64,000 bases of DNA from Triglochin maritima (GCA_963682175.1 OY821784.1:32097621-32161620), one strand, 5' to 3'. Shown: positions 34,825 through 47,914, counted from the stretch's first letter. A program made the numbers and translations. The notes: a model not told the origin generated them from the letters alone.

Positions 34825-35790
34825 AGATTTTGCTAGTCCCTAGCAAAACAGAATATAAGAAAAATAAAAACAGGAAAATCCTAACTCACTTTCGTAGGAA
34901 TCACGGTTGCACTTAGCATGTGCAACAAGCCGTTAAACCTCCTTGTTGCCAAGGGGGACGAGTGTTGTCTCCTGAGGGTTTTCAGCGGATATACCCACAA
35001 AATCCTAAATCAATGTTTCATTAATAGTTCTTAATATCCCTACCTCAACCTTATACATTTCGCTAAGAATTTTTGTATGCTCATTATATGAATCTAACTC
35101 ATTAAAAATATGACTTGGTCTTTGTTCCTCCAACATTCACACCACTAACCCTTCTACACATGATATTACTTAAATTATTTTGCACGCCTCCTCTGGTGGT
35201 GAAGTATCATTCGGATCAACCATGACATGGATCATTCTTTTAGCTTTGGGCCTTGAGTATATTTTTTTCTTTTCTTCCGTGATTCAACACATTTGCTTTT
35301 TGACACTTTCACCCTTTTTGCATTCGTGTAGCGAGTTTGGTCGATAATCCCGAGCTGGTACACTCAAGTTACCGGGTTTCAAGATACCCCTACGGACCAG
35401 TGACTCAAAGGCTTGGGCTTTTGTAATCATTTTGCAAAATGTGTTTTCTTCACTTTATTCCTTTATTTTTATTTTTATTTTCCTCAAGGCTTAATTGCTA
35501 TTAGAAGTCCACACTTCCCGGTATATTTTCCTCAACCTCTGCTTTTTATCAACCACTTCAAAGATTTGATTCATCCAATTTAAGTGCATACACGTCTTAA
35601 AGGGCAATGAGTTATTTCTTTGGAACTTAGATTTATGTCATAATTTCTACAAGCAGAACTATATAATAAGGAACAAAAACTCAATGCAATTTGTACACGG
35701 GTTTTGACAGTTCAATCTTAAGCTATGTCATGAAACATTGATTTTTTTTTATTACAGATAAAAGACAGATCTATAGATAAATATATACAT

Positions 35791-35806
35791 AAACACCCCC
35801 CACACC
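35791..35806 (-). promoter_or_regulatory. Second PPT-like motif in E
   Basis: GGTGTGGGGGGTGTTT on minus, about 1 kb upstream of the main PPT and just after the gag-protease frame. Element F has the same arrangement (48381-48396). Confidence 0.45.
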
Positions 35807-35899
35807 TAAATCATGCATTGTCCTCAATGTATGCAAATATAAAGCAAATGCACTTATTACGTTGGTGAATTGCGGTGGAAGGATGGAATTTGCTCAAAG

Positions 35900-38336
35900 T
35901 CAACCATAGTCAGAACTGGATTGAATGACGCCATATTTGTGCATGTATCCAGTTGAATTGTTCCCCATGTTGCAATGAGCGTCCTGAGTTACAGGTTCCA
36001 CACCCCTCACATAAATTGGTTCTCTTATTTGCTCGAGTGACGGTGGGTGTGTAGATGAATTCCTCCCCTTTTTCTTACTTCCTTTTTGATTTTGTGACGA
36101 TTCAGAAATATTATAGATACGCGATTTCATCACAACATCACTTTGATTGCATGTTATTTCTGGCTCACTATCAATATGAAAGATATTAAATTCAGCTTTT
36201 AAGTTCCAAAAAGATAATTGCATGAGCCCATTTCGACAGTTTATCAATGCTTCAGAAGTGGCCAAAAAGGGTCTGCCTAGAATTACAGGGATTTGTCGAT
36301 TAGGATTTACAACAGGTGCGGTATCTAGTACGACAAAATCCACTGGGTAAATGAAGTCACCAACCTTGATCAAAACATCCTCTACTACACCTCTTGGTTT
36401 CTTAATAGAGCAATCAGCAAATTGAAGGTTTGTCCTAGAGGGTTTTAATGGACCAAGTTTCATTTGCTCATAGACAGAGTATGGGAGTAGGTTAACACTA
36501 GCACCAAGGTCTAGAAGGGCTTTGTTGATAAAAGTATCTCCTATTGCACATGAAATTGTGGGACATCCAGGATCCTTATATTTTATAGGAGATGTGTTGG
36601 ACAAAATAGAACTTATGTTTGCAGTTAAGAATGCCTTCTTTGGTACGTTTGTTTTTCTCTTTTTAGTGCACAAATCTTTTAAGAACTTAGCATAAGCAGG
36701 TATTTGTTGAATCATGTCTAAGAGTGGAATGTTCACCTTAACTTGCTTAAATACTTCCAAGATTTTCTCTATTTGTGCACTTGAGTTCTTTTTGAGTCTA
36801 TTGGGAAATGGGGCTTTAGGGACATAGACTCGCTCAGGTTCAGGTTGAGCTATGGGTTCAGGTTGAGTAGGTGGGTTGGGCGTTTCAGATTGGACGTCAG
36901 GTTCAATGGTCAGGTCATATGTGGGTGCTTGATGGCTAGATTGATTGGACACTCTAGGATTTACCACATTGTTATCAACTTGTGTTCCGGACCGTAATGA
37001 TACTACTGCATTTATTTGTTGGAACGGTCCTTCCTCATTAACCATTTGAACCGGTCTAGGGTTGTTATTTCCTGAAGGTGCTTGATAGGATTGATATGAA
37101 TTATTATTAGATCTAGGGTTCACCTCAGGTTGACTTGGAAACCGACCCTTTTCTCTCTCACCTACTATTTGTGCTAGTTGGCTGACTTGTGTCTCTAGCC
37201 TTTGGAAGGTCTGGTTGGTTGTTTGTATAAAAAGTTTTCATCAAATTTTCCAAGCTTGTCAACCTAACCTCATGATCGTTATTGTTACTAAACCCAGATG
37301 ATGTATTATTTTGGTTATACGGGTTCGGTTGTTGTCTAGGAGGTTGACCCTGTTGGTTTGATGAGAAATTGGAATTATTACGCCAACCCGAGTTATAGGT
37401 TGATGCGTATGGGTCATTTCTAGCATGGTTATACATGGCATTAACTTGGTCCCATTCCGCACAATCCTCCTTTACATGACCAGTCTGACCACATCTAGAG
37501 CACAGGATAGTCGAGGCTTGATTCACTCGGTTTTGGGTTTGTAGCTCTAAACTTTCTATTCTGCGCATGAGGGTAGCTAGTTTTGCTTCAGCCGCTATGT
37601 TGGCATCTACAGCTAAGACACCTGGTTTGGGTTGACTTGCTATTCTAGATCCAATACTCGGGTTAAGCGGTGTTCTAGCATTGTCCCATTGCATACTGTT
37701 TTCAGCTAATTCCTCAAGAAAAGTCCAGGCATCATTTTCATTTTTCGACATAAAGTTCCCTTGGCTTACAAATTCTACCATAACCCTAGATGTGGGTGTC
37801 AATCCGTCATAAATAATTTGACAAAATTGCCATCTCGGAATTCCATGATGAGGGCATTGGGTCAGAACACTTTTGAATCTTTCTAGATAGGAATAGAACG
37901 GCTCGCTCTCAGACTGAACGAATGCAACAATTTCATTCCTAATCCTCATAGTCTTATGGTTGGGGAAATATTTTTTTAGGAATACTTGAACAAACTCAGC
38001 CCAACTTCTAATGGATCTTTCGGCTAGACTATATAGCCATTTCTTAGCGTCGTCCTTTAGTGCAAGAGGCACAAATTTCAGACGCACTACCTCTTCAGGG
38101 ATATGCTGGTATTGCATAAGAGAGCAGATTTCCTCAAATTCTCTAAGGAAGAGATATGGGTCTTCCCTAGAGGTGAACTTAGGCAACATACTCATGTATT
38201 GTGCCTTAAGTTCGAAGTCGCGACCCGGGATGGTGGGCATAACGATGCACGATGGCTGAGCAGCCATCGCTGGATAGCATCGATCCCTCAGAGTTATCGG
38301 TTGTGCAACAGGCGGGTCCACTACGTTCTCACCCAT
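35900..38336 (-). pseudogene. Element E gag-protease polyprotein (one frameshift)
   Basis: The frame is open from 38474 but the first ATG is at 38336 (MGENVVDPP). Gag core: MLPKFTSREDPYLFLREFEE, ALKDDAKKWLYSL, ECPH-type CPHHGIPRWQFC. A CCHC zinc knuckle (CSRCGQTGHVKEDC) lies near 37500-37460. An extra A in the run 37229-37233 shifts the frame near codon 370; in the other frame the protein continues without stops to 35900. That part holds the conserved AYAKFLKDLCTKKRKTNVPK block and the aspartic protease (LLDLGASVNLLPYSVYEQM, catalytic D in DLGAS; ILGRPFLAT). The frame ends after the protease domain. Length is about 812 codons. Only one lesion suggests recent activity, or a programmed shift. 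Confidence 0.85.
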
Positions 38337-39600
38337 TGGATCCGGGTGAGGTGGTGCCACAGGTGGATTGGGGTTAAGTTCCAGACTGGAATCTAGATGA
38401 ACTCGTGAGAGTCGATTACTCAAGTCCCGAATCCAAATCTGAGTGCACCGGGTTGAATCATTTTTTGAATTCAAATTCGGAATTTAAATTCCAAATTTAA
38501 GTTCAAGAATTAATTATTTTTTATTATTATATATTTTCGTTTTTTTTAATATATATTTTTTTTATGTTTTTTTTTCAAAAGGGAAACAAACAATAGAATG
38601 GGGGAAAGATGAGAAATGAATCCTAATCTAGAGAATTTAGGTGAGAAGAGAAAGAAGACTCAGATGAGAAGGGAAACCTAACTCTAAAGATAGAAAGAGG
38701 GTTGGTCAGAAAATTCCTAAGAAAGCACGGTTCAAACAATCCTAGACCTAGTGTCGCTTAGATCTAAACGACTCCTAACTGGTTGAGTCGAATTGATTTG
38801 CTTGATTCACCTCCTTCACTAATCAAACCAACTTGGCCAGACCGTGTATAGCTAGTGGGGGCGCTTTCGACAGAGTCGGTGCCAATTAGACAACCACTTT
38901 GCTTGGAAGACTTACGTCAACACAAAAACACTTTCTAGACACCAAATTAAATTCAATCGGCTTCAGGTCATAGCAAGTCAAACCAATTCTTCTCCTTAAA
39001 TGAGTCCGAGTCCTTAGGGGCCAATGTCTAATTGATTTTAAATTTAAGGCTCAGGTGACACTTTAGGATTGTGATTTGTGGGCCACGGAAGGGTGATGAA
39101 ATCCCCACCGTATCTTTGCCTATGGAGTTGCCCTTAAGATAGTTTAACTTAGATCTAGCAAAGATAGTCAAACAATGGTCTTTAGTGGGGGGCAATTGCA
39201 AGGTTGTATGCAAACTAAATTATATGCTTAAATGCAATCGTTAAACCGCGATACGTACCTTGCCTCCAGCACTCTTCAACAATAAAAATAATTTGCAAGA
39301 ATTTAGAAAGAATAATGCAAACAAAACATTATATGATGCATGCACTAAGTTCTTCTAGTTTTGCCAATTTTTAGGTCAGAGTTGAATTATTGCCAATTAT
39401 GGAATTTAAGCTTAACACGTGCAATTCTAATAAAAGGAAATTTTCTGAAACTAGAAATTACGAGGAAAAAGGCAACAAAGGTTACCTACGCAATGCTCAG
39501 TCGGGTTCGTCGCCCGCTCTCGAAATTTCAGTAGCTTTACGCGTCCACCCAGAGATGAGTCGCGTCCCAGAAAAAGTTGAAGCCCAGAAGCTCCAAGTGT

Positions 39601-39648
39601 GCGGCGGATTCGCCGCAAGTTGTTCTTCCGGTGCGGCGATTTCGCCGC
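39601..39648. repeat. GC hairpin motifs in the E leader
   Basis: GCGGCGGATTCGCCGC (39601-39616) and GCGGCGATTTCGCCGC (39633-39648), each a 6-7 bp stem with a short loop. A half copy (TTTCGCCGCGC) is near 39675. Confidence 0.8.
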
Positions 39649-39786
39649 TCGTTTAGCTCAGATGGTGCTTGGATTTCGCCGCGCACTCTGTTGTCTCCTG
39701 AAACACAAATCCAAATACTCAGATCGCGCACAAGATAAACAGAATAAAATCGAAATTAACAAAAAAAAAACAAAATCTGCGTCGCC

Positions 39787-39804
39787 TCCCCGGCAACGGC
39801 GCCA
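39787..39804 (-). promoter_or_regulatory. Element E primer-binding site (tRNA-Asp)
   Basis: The minus strand reads TGGCGCCGTTGCCGGGGA, complementary over 18 nt to the 3' end of plant tRNA-Asp, the primer typical of Athila-type elements. Six bases separate it from the LTR. Confidence 0.9.
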
Positions 39805-39810
39805 AAAACT

Positions 39811-41027
39811 TGATGGGAATTAAATTTATACCGCAAGTGCACGACGTCAACGAAGACGTGGCAAATACGGGTCGAACACAAGGAGGGAGAGATTCTGTTT
39901 TTAGTGTGATTTCGATTGGAGAAAAGAAGGATAGAAGAATTAAGTTGGTTTTGAGATTTTTGGGTTTTAATTATTTAAAGCAAGAAACAAGAACAAATAA
40001 AACTAAAACAAGAACAAAGAGATTAATTCCGTCGGGTGGAGGTTTAGATTAGAGAATTCAGAAACTTATAATAAATCATATTAGTTATGAAGCATTACAT
40101 GATAAATGATTTAACATAAACTCAAGTAATCAAAATAGACTAATACGAACTTAAAATAATAACATTTATTCGTCTTCTCTTCACCCTAAATCCGTCACCT
40201 CCACCCTTTGGAAAAAGTTAGAAACTCATGGAGGGAGGAAGAAGGGGTCCTTGAGACATTACAAAAGAAAACTAAAAGTAAGAAATAAAAGACAGAATTT
40301 TATTAATGAAAAGAAGATTACAAAACTAAAATTAAGAATAAAAACTAACACCAAAGACTAAGGACCCTTCTAACATCGTTCTTGGGTCTATTTATAGTTG
40401 CTACAAGGGATATAGGTATAATATTGGAAAGTACACGTGTCCAGACACGACTGGACGAAATTGGAGCACACGGATCGACTAGGGGGCGGCGGAATCGCCG
40501 CATGGTGTGTGTGATCTGCGGCGGAATCGCCGCACATCATGCTCTGATTTGGTACAGATTTTGGTTGAATGTTTATGGTATGATTTGATCCTCCTTTACG
40601 CGTCTGGATTGATTCTTTCCATTCTTTTGAGCTCCGGATTAATTCCTTCACATATTTGGAGATATACATTGATTTTTCTATATATTTTCTCCAAGAGAAT
40701 AAAAGCTACTCGTGATTTGCATTTAGGTCCTTGACTTTTTGCAGTTAAGTCCCCGACTACTTTTGTGCTTAAGTCCTTGTTCTTTTTTGCAATTAGGACT
40801 TGAATGCTTTTATGCTTGGATACATTTCCATTCGTAACCCGATAATCTTGAACTTGGCCTTTATGATAGAAATGAGTCTTTTGCACGCGTTTATGATCGG
40901 GATGTGGGTAAATTGCATTCAGGTCCCTGTATTTTGTAAATAAGACTAAACACATACCTTAGTAGCATTTATTGATGTAAAAGTAATCTAAATGAAAGAC
41001 ATATGATGCAATGTATGCAATGCATCA
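39811..41027 (-). repeat. Element E 5' LTR
   Basis: TGATGGGAATTAAATTTATA...ATGCAATGCATCA. It carries two GCGGCGGAATCGCCGC hairpins at 40486-40501 and 40518-40533. Confidence 0.9.
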
Positions 41028-41347
41028 TAGCTGAACTGATAAATCCAAATACTTGAATGTTGGGAAAGACTGACCTTCTGACGTCATAAAGGTGTATACA
41101 AGAGTAACAATTACATTTTATTACAGTGACAATAAAATTATTCAATACATTTCATCTTATACCAAAGAAAACCCTTACTTCACTTGCACATCGAAAATCG
41201 TGATACACAATGAATCCATCGCCAAGAATTGCATGACATCCTCTTTGGTGACGTACAAAACCGAAGGCAACCCTTTAACCCCCTCCTCCAAATCCCATGT
41301 ACTTAAGGATTGTGATTCCCTACCTACCATACATTGATACAACATTT
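41028..41347 (-). pseudogene. CACTA second gene, 3' part
   Basis: The minus strand encodes WDLEEGVKGLPSVLYVTKED followed by VMQFLAMDSL, like the C-terminal part of Transposase_24-type (Ptta/En/Spm) proteins. The coding sequence is interrupted by R1 (41348-43417) and joins 43418 after one CATTT is removed. A stop (TAA) follows near 41190. The far part of the CACTA to the left is not found beyond element E. Confidence 0.6.
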
Positions 41348-42520
41348 TGAAGGGAATGTGTTCTAAAAGTTTTACTTTTAAATGTCAATTATTATGAATT
41401 GAATGAGAAATCATTTTGTCCCTTGTTTATGTCATTCGTCTTTTAGAAGTGTTAAGGAAGATGCTCTTGGTCCTTAACCCGTAGAGCTCTAAAAGATAAT
41501 GGTTTACATAAAAGAAAAGATATTCGCAATCATGGTAATTAACATGGGACATTAATTACCGAGTTAAGATTGTCGTGTTGGTCATAGATCATTGTAGCTC
41601 TACAAGTGAGTGACAATACGGGTACACGAAAGAGGAAAATACTACTTTTGTATACTGAATAGACCTAATAAGTAAAACATTATAGAATTGTGTTTTCTGT
41701 GTCATTAATGTTTACTGTGTCCTTAGTCCTTTGATATGTGACTTATGTCCGACCACTTAAGAAATGCTTGATTGGACTAGTGTCTTGAGCTATCGATAAG
41801 TGTAGTGTAAATGCATTGGTTGGTTAAATATGACTTTTGTTGGAGAAGATAGTTAGTCAAAAGATTGTCATTGCCCCTCTTAATTGAGTAATGATATTAG
41901 TGGGCCCCTTGATAAAGCAAAGTTATAATGTGCACATTGTGATTTGAGTTAAGTCACATATTTATAACTAGCTTAAAGAGATCAAGAAATGAATACTAAT
42001 ACAAAGATGACACAATACTACTTTGTGTGTATTCTTAATATCATGAGGCAAGGGACAGACACAAGTGGTGCACTCCATCACTAAATGGATCAGGTTTTGG
42101 TTCGAGTGGAATTAAGACATCTAACTAATTGGGAGCTATAATGTGTAGCTAGATACCGCTTATAGCTTGTGATATTAAGCTCTTAATATCACTGTCAGCT
42201 TAGTTTAGATCCTCCCATAGGTCACACCACAAAACTGGGAAACAAGAAATGGAGATTTTGAGTTCATAAGGTGTGTCAGGTTTCATGTAGAAAATAAGAC
42301 ACATGTGGTGAACAAGCAAAATCAAAATTATGTTGTGATTAATAACATAATTAGAATCTAAATTAAATTCATATGTGATGTAAATATTATGGGGTGTAAT
42401 GATTTATCATTACATAGGATAATATGTTACATAAGTTGTGAACTTACTACTAATCCCGAAATGTCAAATTTTGTAGGGGTAAACCGAAATTTGACAAGTC
42501 TGCAGCACTGTGCAAAAATG

Positions 42521-42768
42521 GTCGACCGCTAAACGGTCAACGATCGACCGAATGTTGCACGGTCGACCGAAATGTTGCACGGTCGACCGGATGTGTCTCG
42601 ATCGTAACAGGGAATTTCTTCTGTTCGTCTTCGGTCGACCGAAGTATATCGGTTGGTCGACCGAACATTGCGATGAAATAATTTTTGTTACGAACGGTCG
42701 ACTGAGTTACGAACGGTCGACCGAAACTTGGTCTAAACGGTCGACCGAACCTCCAAACGGTCGACCGG
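42521..42768. promoter_or_regulatory. GGTCGACC palindrome array (R1)
   Basis: Ten copies in about 250 bp, seven of them containing the full GGTCGACCG with CG or TT before it (ACGGTCGACCGA, TTCGGTCGACCGA). The array ends 180 bp upstream of the TATA box. Confidence 0.9.
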
Positions 42769-42947
42769 TCCAGACGGTTTTCTGCAGAATTAATTTAAGA
42801 ATTAATTAGATCATGTATGGAATTGGTCCATAACTGATTTAATTCGTGGCTGAGATTATTTGTTAGCAAATAATGGATGGTTAGATGGATGTTTGCATGA
42901 AATCATGGGCAAGAGGTTGCACATGAATAGGTAATTTGGAGAGAACG

Positions 42948-42955
42948 TATAAATA
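42948..42955 (+). promoter_or_regulatory. R1 TATA box
   Basis: TATAAATA, followed within about 60 bp by a pyrimidine-rich stretch. Confidence 0.6.
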
Positions 42956-43417
42956 CAAGTTTATCTCATTACCTTGTTAATTAATTCAATATATTCTTGT
43001 GCAAACATCTCTCTCCATAATTCTCCACGAATTTTCCTTAATTCTTGAGTTTAGTTTTAGTTTTCAGAAATCTTCTTCTCAAGGGAACTAAAGAGGGGTT
43101 AGTAGTTAGATTCTAAACCATATTGGAGATTGAGAGGCTAGCTCTTCTCTCTCCGGTCTTGTTTAGAGTTTGGTGAATGCTCGGAGGCATCCGGCGCAGC
43201 GACAAGCATCCTCAACGTCTCCGGATCATCAAAAGTTTTAGAGAACTTCTAGGTATGAATTTTGGAGTCCCTTGTGTTTGTTTTAATGAAGTTTTGAAAC
43301 TAGTTATTGAAACAAACCGATGCATGCATGAAACAAATCATAGAAAATTGTAATTGATCCTTATTGTGCATAAAAATTTCGAAAATATATATGTGCAATT
43401 AAACTAGAAATCCTACA

Positions 43418-44509
43418 CATTTTGCACCTACTTGGAAGCAAATTAATGTTGATCGGAGATTGGTTGTTTGACCCTTTTGCTCCGGGGGCTTGACACCTTA
43501 CAAATATATATACAACCGTTAAAAATACAATTGTTAGCAAATTTGAAATTTAAAGTCTTTTAAAATTAAAGTATACCTCATGCGTGTCATTTAGCTCTAC
43601 TAAATAACTACGCCACCTCACGAACCCGCTGATAGCATCGCCGAGGGTAACAATCTTTTCTTCCGGAAATGGAACCAAAGCACAAACATCTAAGCAACTC
43701 CCCACTGCAACCTTCACTTCTCCCTCTCCTACCTCTATGAAGTGGTGTCTGGAGATGTTATAAAGTTTCCCGTGTCCCACCAATCTTCGATCAGGGTCTT
43801 CGACAAATAGAGCATATCTAGATCCATCCTCGAAGTTTCAAAATGTGGGACCGCGTACAAGGGCCAATTCTGAAGAATGAGCCACGAAATCATATTGTCG
43901 ATCAGAGTTCAACACTGACTGCACTGGAGGAGTGGTCTCCAGGGAAGAACCGATCCTACAACGGGTAGGAGAAGTAGGCAAATCACGATCCACTCTCTCT
44001 AAAACAAGTTGCAACGTATTCCTCAAATCTACGATCTCTTGCTGGCATTTGGTATGACTGGTTGATGAAGAAGACCGTTGAGTCTTTCCATAATATTGTC
44101 GCAGTCCAACTCTATTCCCTACCCCCCGCACACGACCACGGTGTTCATCGTTTCCCAAGGCCTTGCGAAGAATATCATTCCGACCATCTGAAGCAAATTC
44201 GCCTTGAGATTCTCTCAACTTAAGAGAGTCCTAAAGTTTAAAAAAATATTTACCAACAATTGAAAAATATAAAATTACTAAATATGAATTAATAACATAT
44301 ACAAGTCATACAACTTACTATCTTCGAGCCGATCGCTTGCGACTCTTCTGTGACGTACTCCCCTCTGGAGTTTACTCTCGCTCTCTTCCAAGAATCACAA
44401 TGAGCTATGGGAGAAGGAGATAGGTTACTTGCTTGCTCCTCACTCATACCGAAGTCAATTGCCTATTGTTTCTTTAGAGCAATTTTTTCAGCCATTGATT
44501 GAACGTTTT
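43418..44509 (-). pseudogene. CACTA second gene, middle part (Transposase_24-like)
   Basis: 44218-43838 encodes GRNDILRKALGNDEHRGRVR followed by GVGNRVGL, the signature of the Ptta/En/Spm Transposase_24 family. 43783-43550 continues with a region typical of these proteins (LYNISRHH, then GDAISGFVRWRSYLVEL). Upstream, 44450-44340 reads WKRARVNSRGEYVTEES. These second-gene products resemble the TnpA/TnpD partners of CACTA transposases and probably bind subterminal repeats. The gene is split by element F and by R1. Confidence 0.7.
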
Positions 44510-45863
44510 AATTAACCGCAAGTGCACGACCGCATTGAAGCAGTGGCAAATACGGGTCGATCCACAGGGAGGTGTGTCGCCTTTAGTTTATTCGAAGGTG
44601 AGTGGGAAAGAAATGGGAGAAATGATTGATTAAACTAAAGTACACTAAACTAGTAAACTAGAAAGGCGGAAATGAAAGCACGAAATGAACTAAACTAAGC
44701 TAAGCAACTACTAAGAAGAAAGATAAATCTCAGGAATGGAAAAACCCCTAAGGGGTGGAGTATGTGTGTACACATGAAATAAGTGTGGTGAATGCATACA
44801 ATAAGCTCAAGTGTAGTTAGTGTTTGTTAATGCATAAGAACTACCTAATGGCAAGACCTATCATTTAAAGCACTAACCTAGGTGATTAATATGAGTATGA
44901 CAAGTTTGTTATTAAGAACATAAACAAGCATGAAATATACCTAAACATTATGGCAGAAACCATCAAGTAAAAGTTCTTATTAATTCAAACAAGCCTACTA
45001 ACATTTCTCACATACAACAATGTTTAGCATTCATACCATCTACATAACATGTATACACATCTACTCCACCCCCAAAGGGGAATGAAACTACTCACACATA
45101 TTTATACTAACATTTATACTAGGGAAAGAAAACATGCTTAAACTAATTATAAGAAGACTAAAACAACAAGTTAACTAAGTATGCAAGAATTGAAAAGACA
45201 AGACAATATGAAGAAAACTTAACAAAACATCTATTATTACTCACTAATTACAAGTAGCCTCTCCACCAGGGTTTTTGCTTCAGGCTTTTACTCCTAGTAG
45301 AGAGGATGACCACCAAGAGAGGGATTGGAAACAATGGAGGAGGAATAGTTCTATTTATAGCCATAAAAAAAGGTAATCCGGGACAAACCCCCAGTATGGG
45401 ACTAATACAATACCAAAAATAGACATAACACACAATTATACAAGACCTGACTAAATCACATTGGATCCGGAGCAACCCGGACTGCCAATTGGCGGTCTAC
45501 AAGGTTTGGATTCGGTTTGGAATTTTTATGGGTTTTTCTGGATGACTTTCTTCATGTGTGATGTATCCAAGTTGGTTGTTGGAGCTTCGACCCAAATCGA
45601 ATTGCCAAAATACTTCCCATGATGGTGTGGAGTTTCCTGATTTGCTCATTGGTCCTTTGATCTTACATTCAGGTTCTTATCCCTTGCATCTTAGTCCCTA
45701 AGTCTCTCAAATCAGTCATTTTTCCTGCTCTTAGGTTCTTTTATGCCTCTCCTCCTCAATCTTGTTTGTTCCTGAAACTCATGCATAAAACTCGTTACGC
45801 AACATTATTTAGGTCAAAGATAACGGATATAAGACAAATGTATGCATGATATGATGTCAATCA
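44510..45863 (-). repeat. Element F 3' LTR
   Basis: On minus it starts TGATTGACATCATATC at 45863 and ends near 44510 after GTGCACTTGCGGTTAAT. It carries a CTGCCAATTGGCGGT palindrome (45482-45496) and CTATAAATAGAAC near 45355. Homologous to 3256-9599. Confidence 0.8.
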
Positions 45864-46679
45864 AATACCCCCACACCTAACTTTTGCTAATCCCGAGGAA
45901 AACAAAGAAAGATAAAATAAAAGAACAGAAAAAAGCATACGAAAAACAGGAAAATCCTAACTCACTTTCATGGGAATCGGGTTGCACTTAGCACGTGCAA
46001 CAAGCCGTTAAACCTCCTTGTCGCCAAGGAGGAGGAGTGTTGTCTCCTGAGGGTTTTCAGTGGATATACCCACAAAATCCGAATATAGATGCATTATTCA
46101 ATCCAGAAACTCAACTCGATGGACTCATTTTTATCGATCATTGGACGCGGCAATCCTTCGGGTAGACTCTATATAGGTATAAGTCCACACACATTGCCTA
46201 ATGAACCATTCGTGCAAGTTAAATGAGGACTTAAGTGAAAGACATGGACAACCTCAACATCCTCAAGTGATACAAAGTGTAAAGTCCATTAAGGTTCTTA
46301 TTTGCATTACCATTTTTTTCTTTTTGTTTCTTTTCTTACTTTTTTTCCTTTTCTTTTTCTTACTAGTTGGAGTTTCATTCTCCTACGGTCAGGTTTTGTG
46401 CATCATTGCCTATGAGGACTTACACTATCACGTACACCTTTCCCCAAATCTCCACAAAGGGCAATCGCTACCACCCGTGTAACGGGAGTTCGGTTGGTGC
46501 ATCCCAAGTCAGATGACTCGAAAGCACCAGGCACAAAGTCCCCTCAGACCTAATTTCCCGAGTGATACGAGTCGTGCGAGAAGAGAGAACACCTACTCAC
46601 TTATTTCTTATCTACACATGAACAAAAACCCCTACACTTAATGTCTCACAAAAAGATTTAAAAGGTCCTTGACTACCAC

Positions 46680-47914
46680 TGATGAGAATTAAATTTATAC
46701 CGCAAGTGCACGACGCCAATGAAGACGTGGCAAATACGGGTCGAACACAAGGAGAGAGAGATTTGTTATTTGTGTGATTTTCGATTAGGGGAAAGAATGA
46801 GAGAAGAATAAGTTTGGTTTTGAGATTTTTGGGTTTTAATTTTCTAAAGCAAGAAACATGAACAATTAAAACTAAAATAAGAACAAAGATGGTGAATTCC
46901 GTTGGGTGGAGGTTTAGATATAGGGTTTAGATTAGAGAATTCAGAAACTTATAATAAATCATATTAGTTATAAAGCATTACATGATAAATGATTTAACAC
47001 AAACTCAAGTAATCAAAATATACTAATCACGAAATTAAAATAATAACTTTATTCTCTTCTCATCACCCTAAATCCGTCACCTCCACCCTTTGGAAAGAGT
47101 TAGAAACTCATAAATGGACGGAAGGAGAAGGGGTCCTAGAGGAACTAAAAAAGAAAACTAAAAACAAGAAATAAAAGACAGAATTTTATTACTAAAAAGA
47201 AGAATACAAAACTAAGACTAAGAATTTAAAACTAAGGTTAAAATTAAGAAGATCCTCTACAACATCGTTTCAGGGCTATTTATAGCCGATACAAGGGACT
47301 TAGGTATAAAATAGGAAAGTACACGCGTCAACACGCAACCGGTAAAACTTTTAGAGCATGGATCTAACTTTGTGCGGCGGATTCGCCGCATTTTGTACAT
47401 AAGGTGCGGCGGATTCGCCACCTTTTTAGCTCCGATTTAATCCGGATTTTTCCTATGTGTTTATGGTATGATTTCAATATCCTTTGCGCGTCTGGATTGA
47501 TTCTTTCCTTTCTTTTGAGCTCCGACTTTATTTCTTTATATATTTGGAGATCCACATTGATTTTTATTTAGATTTTCTCCATAATAATAAAAGCTACTCG
47601 TAATTTACAATTAGGTCCTTGGCTTTTTGCAGTTAAGTCATTGTCTACTTTTGTGCTTAAGTCCTTGTCTTTTTTGTAATTAGGTCTTGAATGCTTTTAT
47701 GCTTGGATGCATTTCCATTTGAAACCTGATAATCTTGAACTTGGTCTTTATGACAGGAATGAGTCTCTTGCACGCATTTATGCTCGGGATATGGGTAATT
47801 TGTATTCAGGTCCCTGTATTCTGTAAATAAGACTAAACACATACCTTAGTAGCATTTATTGATATAAAATTAATCTAAATGGAAGACATATGATGCAATG
47901 TATGCATTGCATCA
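46680..47914 (-). mobile_element. E-family solo LTR (1235 bp), TSD ACCAC
   Basis: TGATGAGAATTAAATTTATA...TGCATTGCATCA, flanked by ACCAC at 46675-46679 and 47915-47919. It carries two GCGGCGGATTCGCCGC-type hairpins (47374-47389 and 47406-47421). Inserted in the 3' untranslated part of element F. Confidence 0.95.

Larger units (their letters stand above)
33980..41027 (-). mobile_element. Athila/Tat-type gypsy element E, gag-protease only
   Basis: 5' LTR 39811-41027 (1217 bp), PBS 39787-39804, long leader, gag-protease frame (38336-35900), about 1.1 kb of 3' untranslated DNA, PPT 34810-34824, and a 3' LTR 33980-34809 that lacks about 350 bp at its left end. Reverse transcriptase, RNase H and integrase are absent, so it is non-autonomous. 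The LTRs differ at roughly ten sites over 830 bp by eye, plus a 31-bp hairpin-copy difference, so it is fairly young. The right end abuts CACTA sequence at 41028. Confidence 0.9.
41348..43417 (+). mobile_element. R1 solo LTR (2070 bp), TSD CATTT
   Basis: TGAAGGGAATGTG...GAAATCCTACA, flanked by CATTT at 41343-41347 and 43418-43422. It is the reference copy for R1 in this window. TATAAATA is at 42948-42955 and the GGTCGACC array at 42521-42768. No gag or pol is encoded, so the internal part of this family is unknown here. It sits in an exon-like part of the CACTA second gene. Confidence 0.95.
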
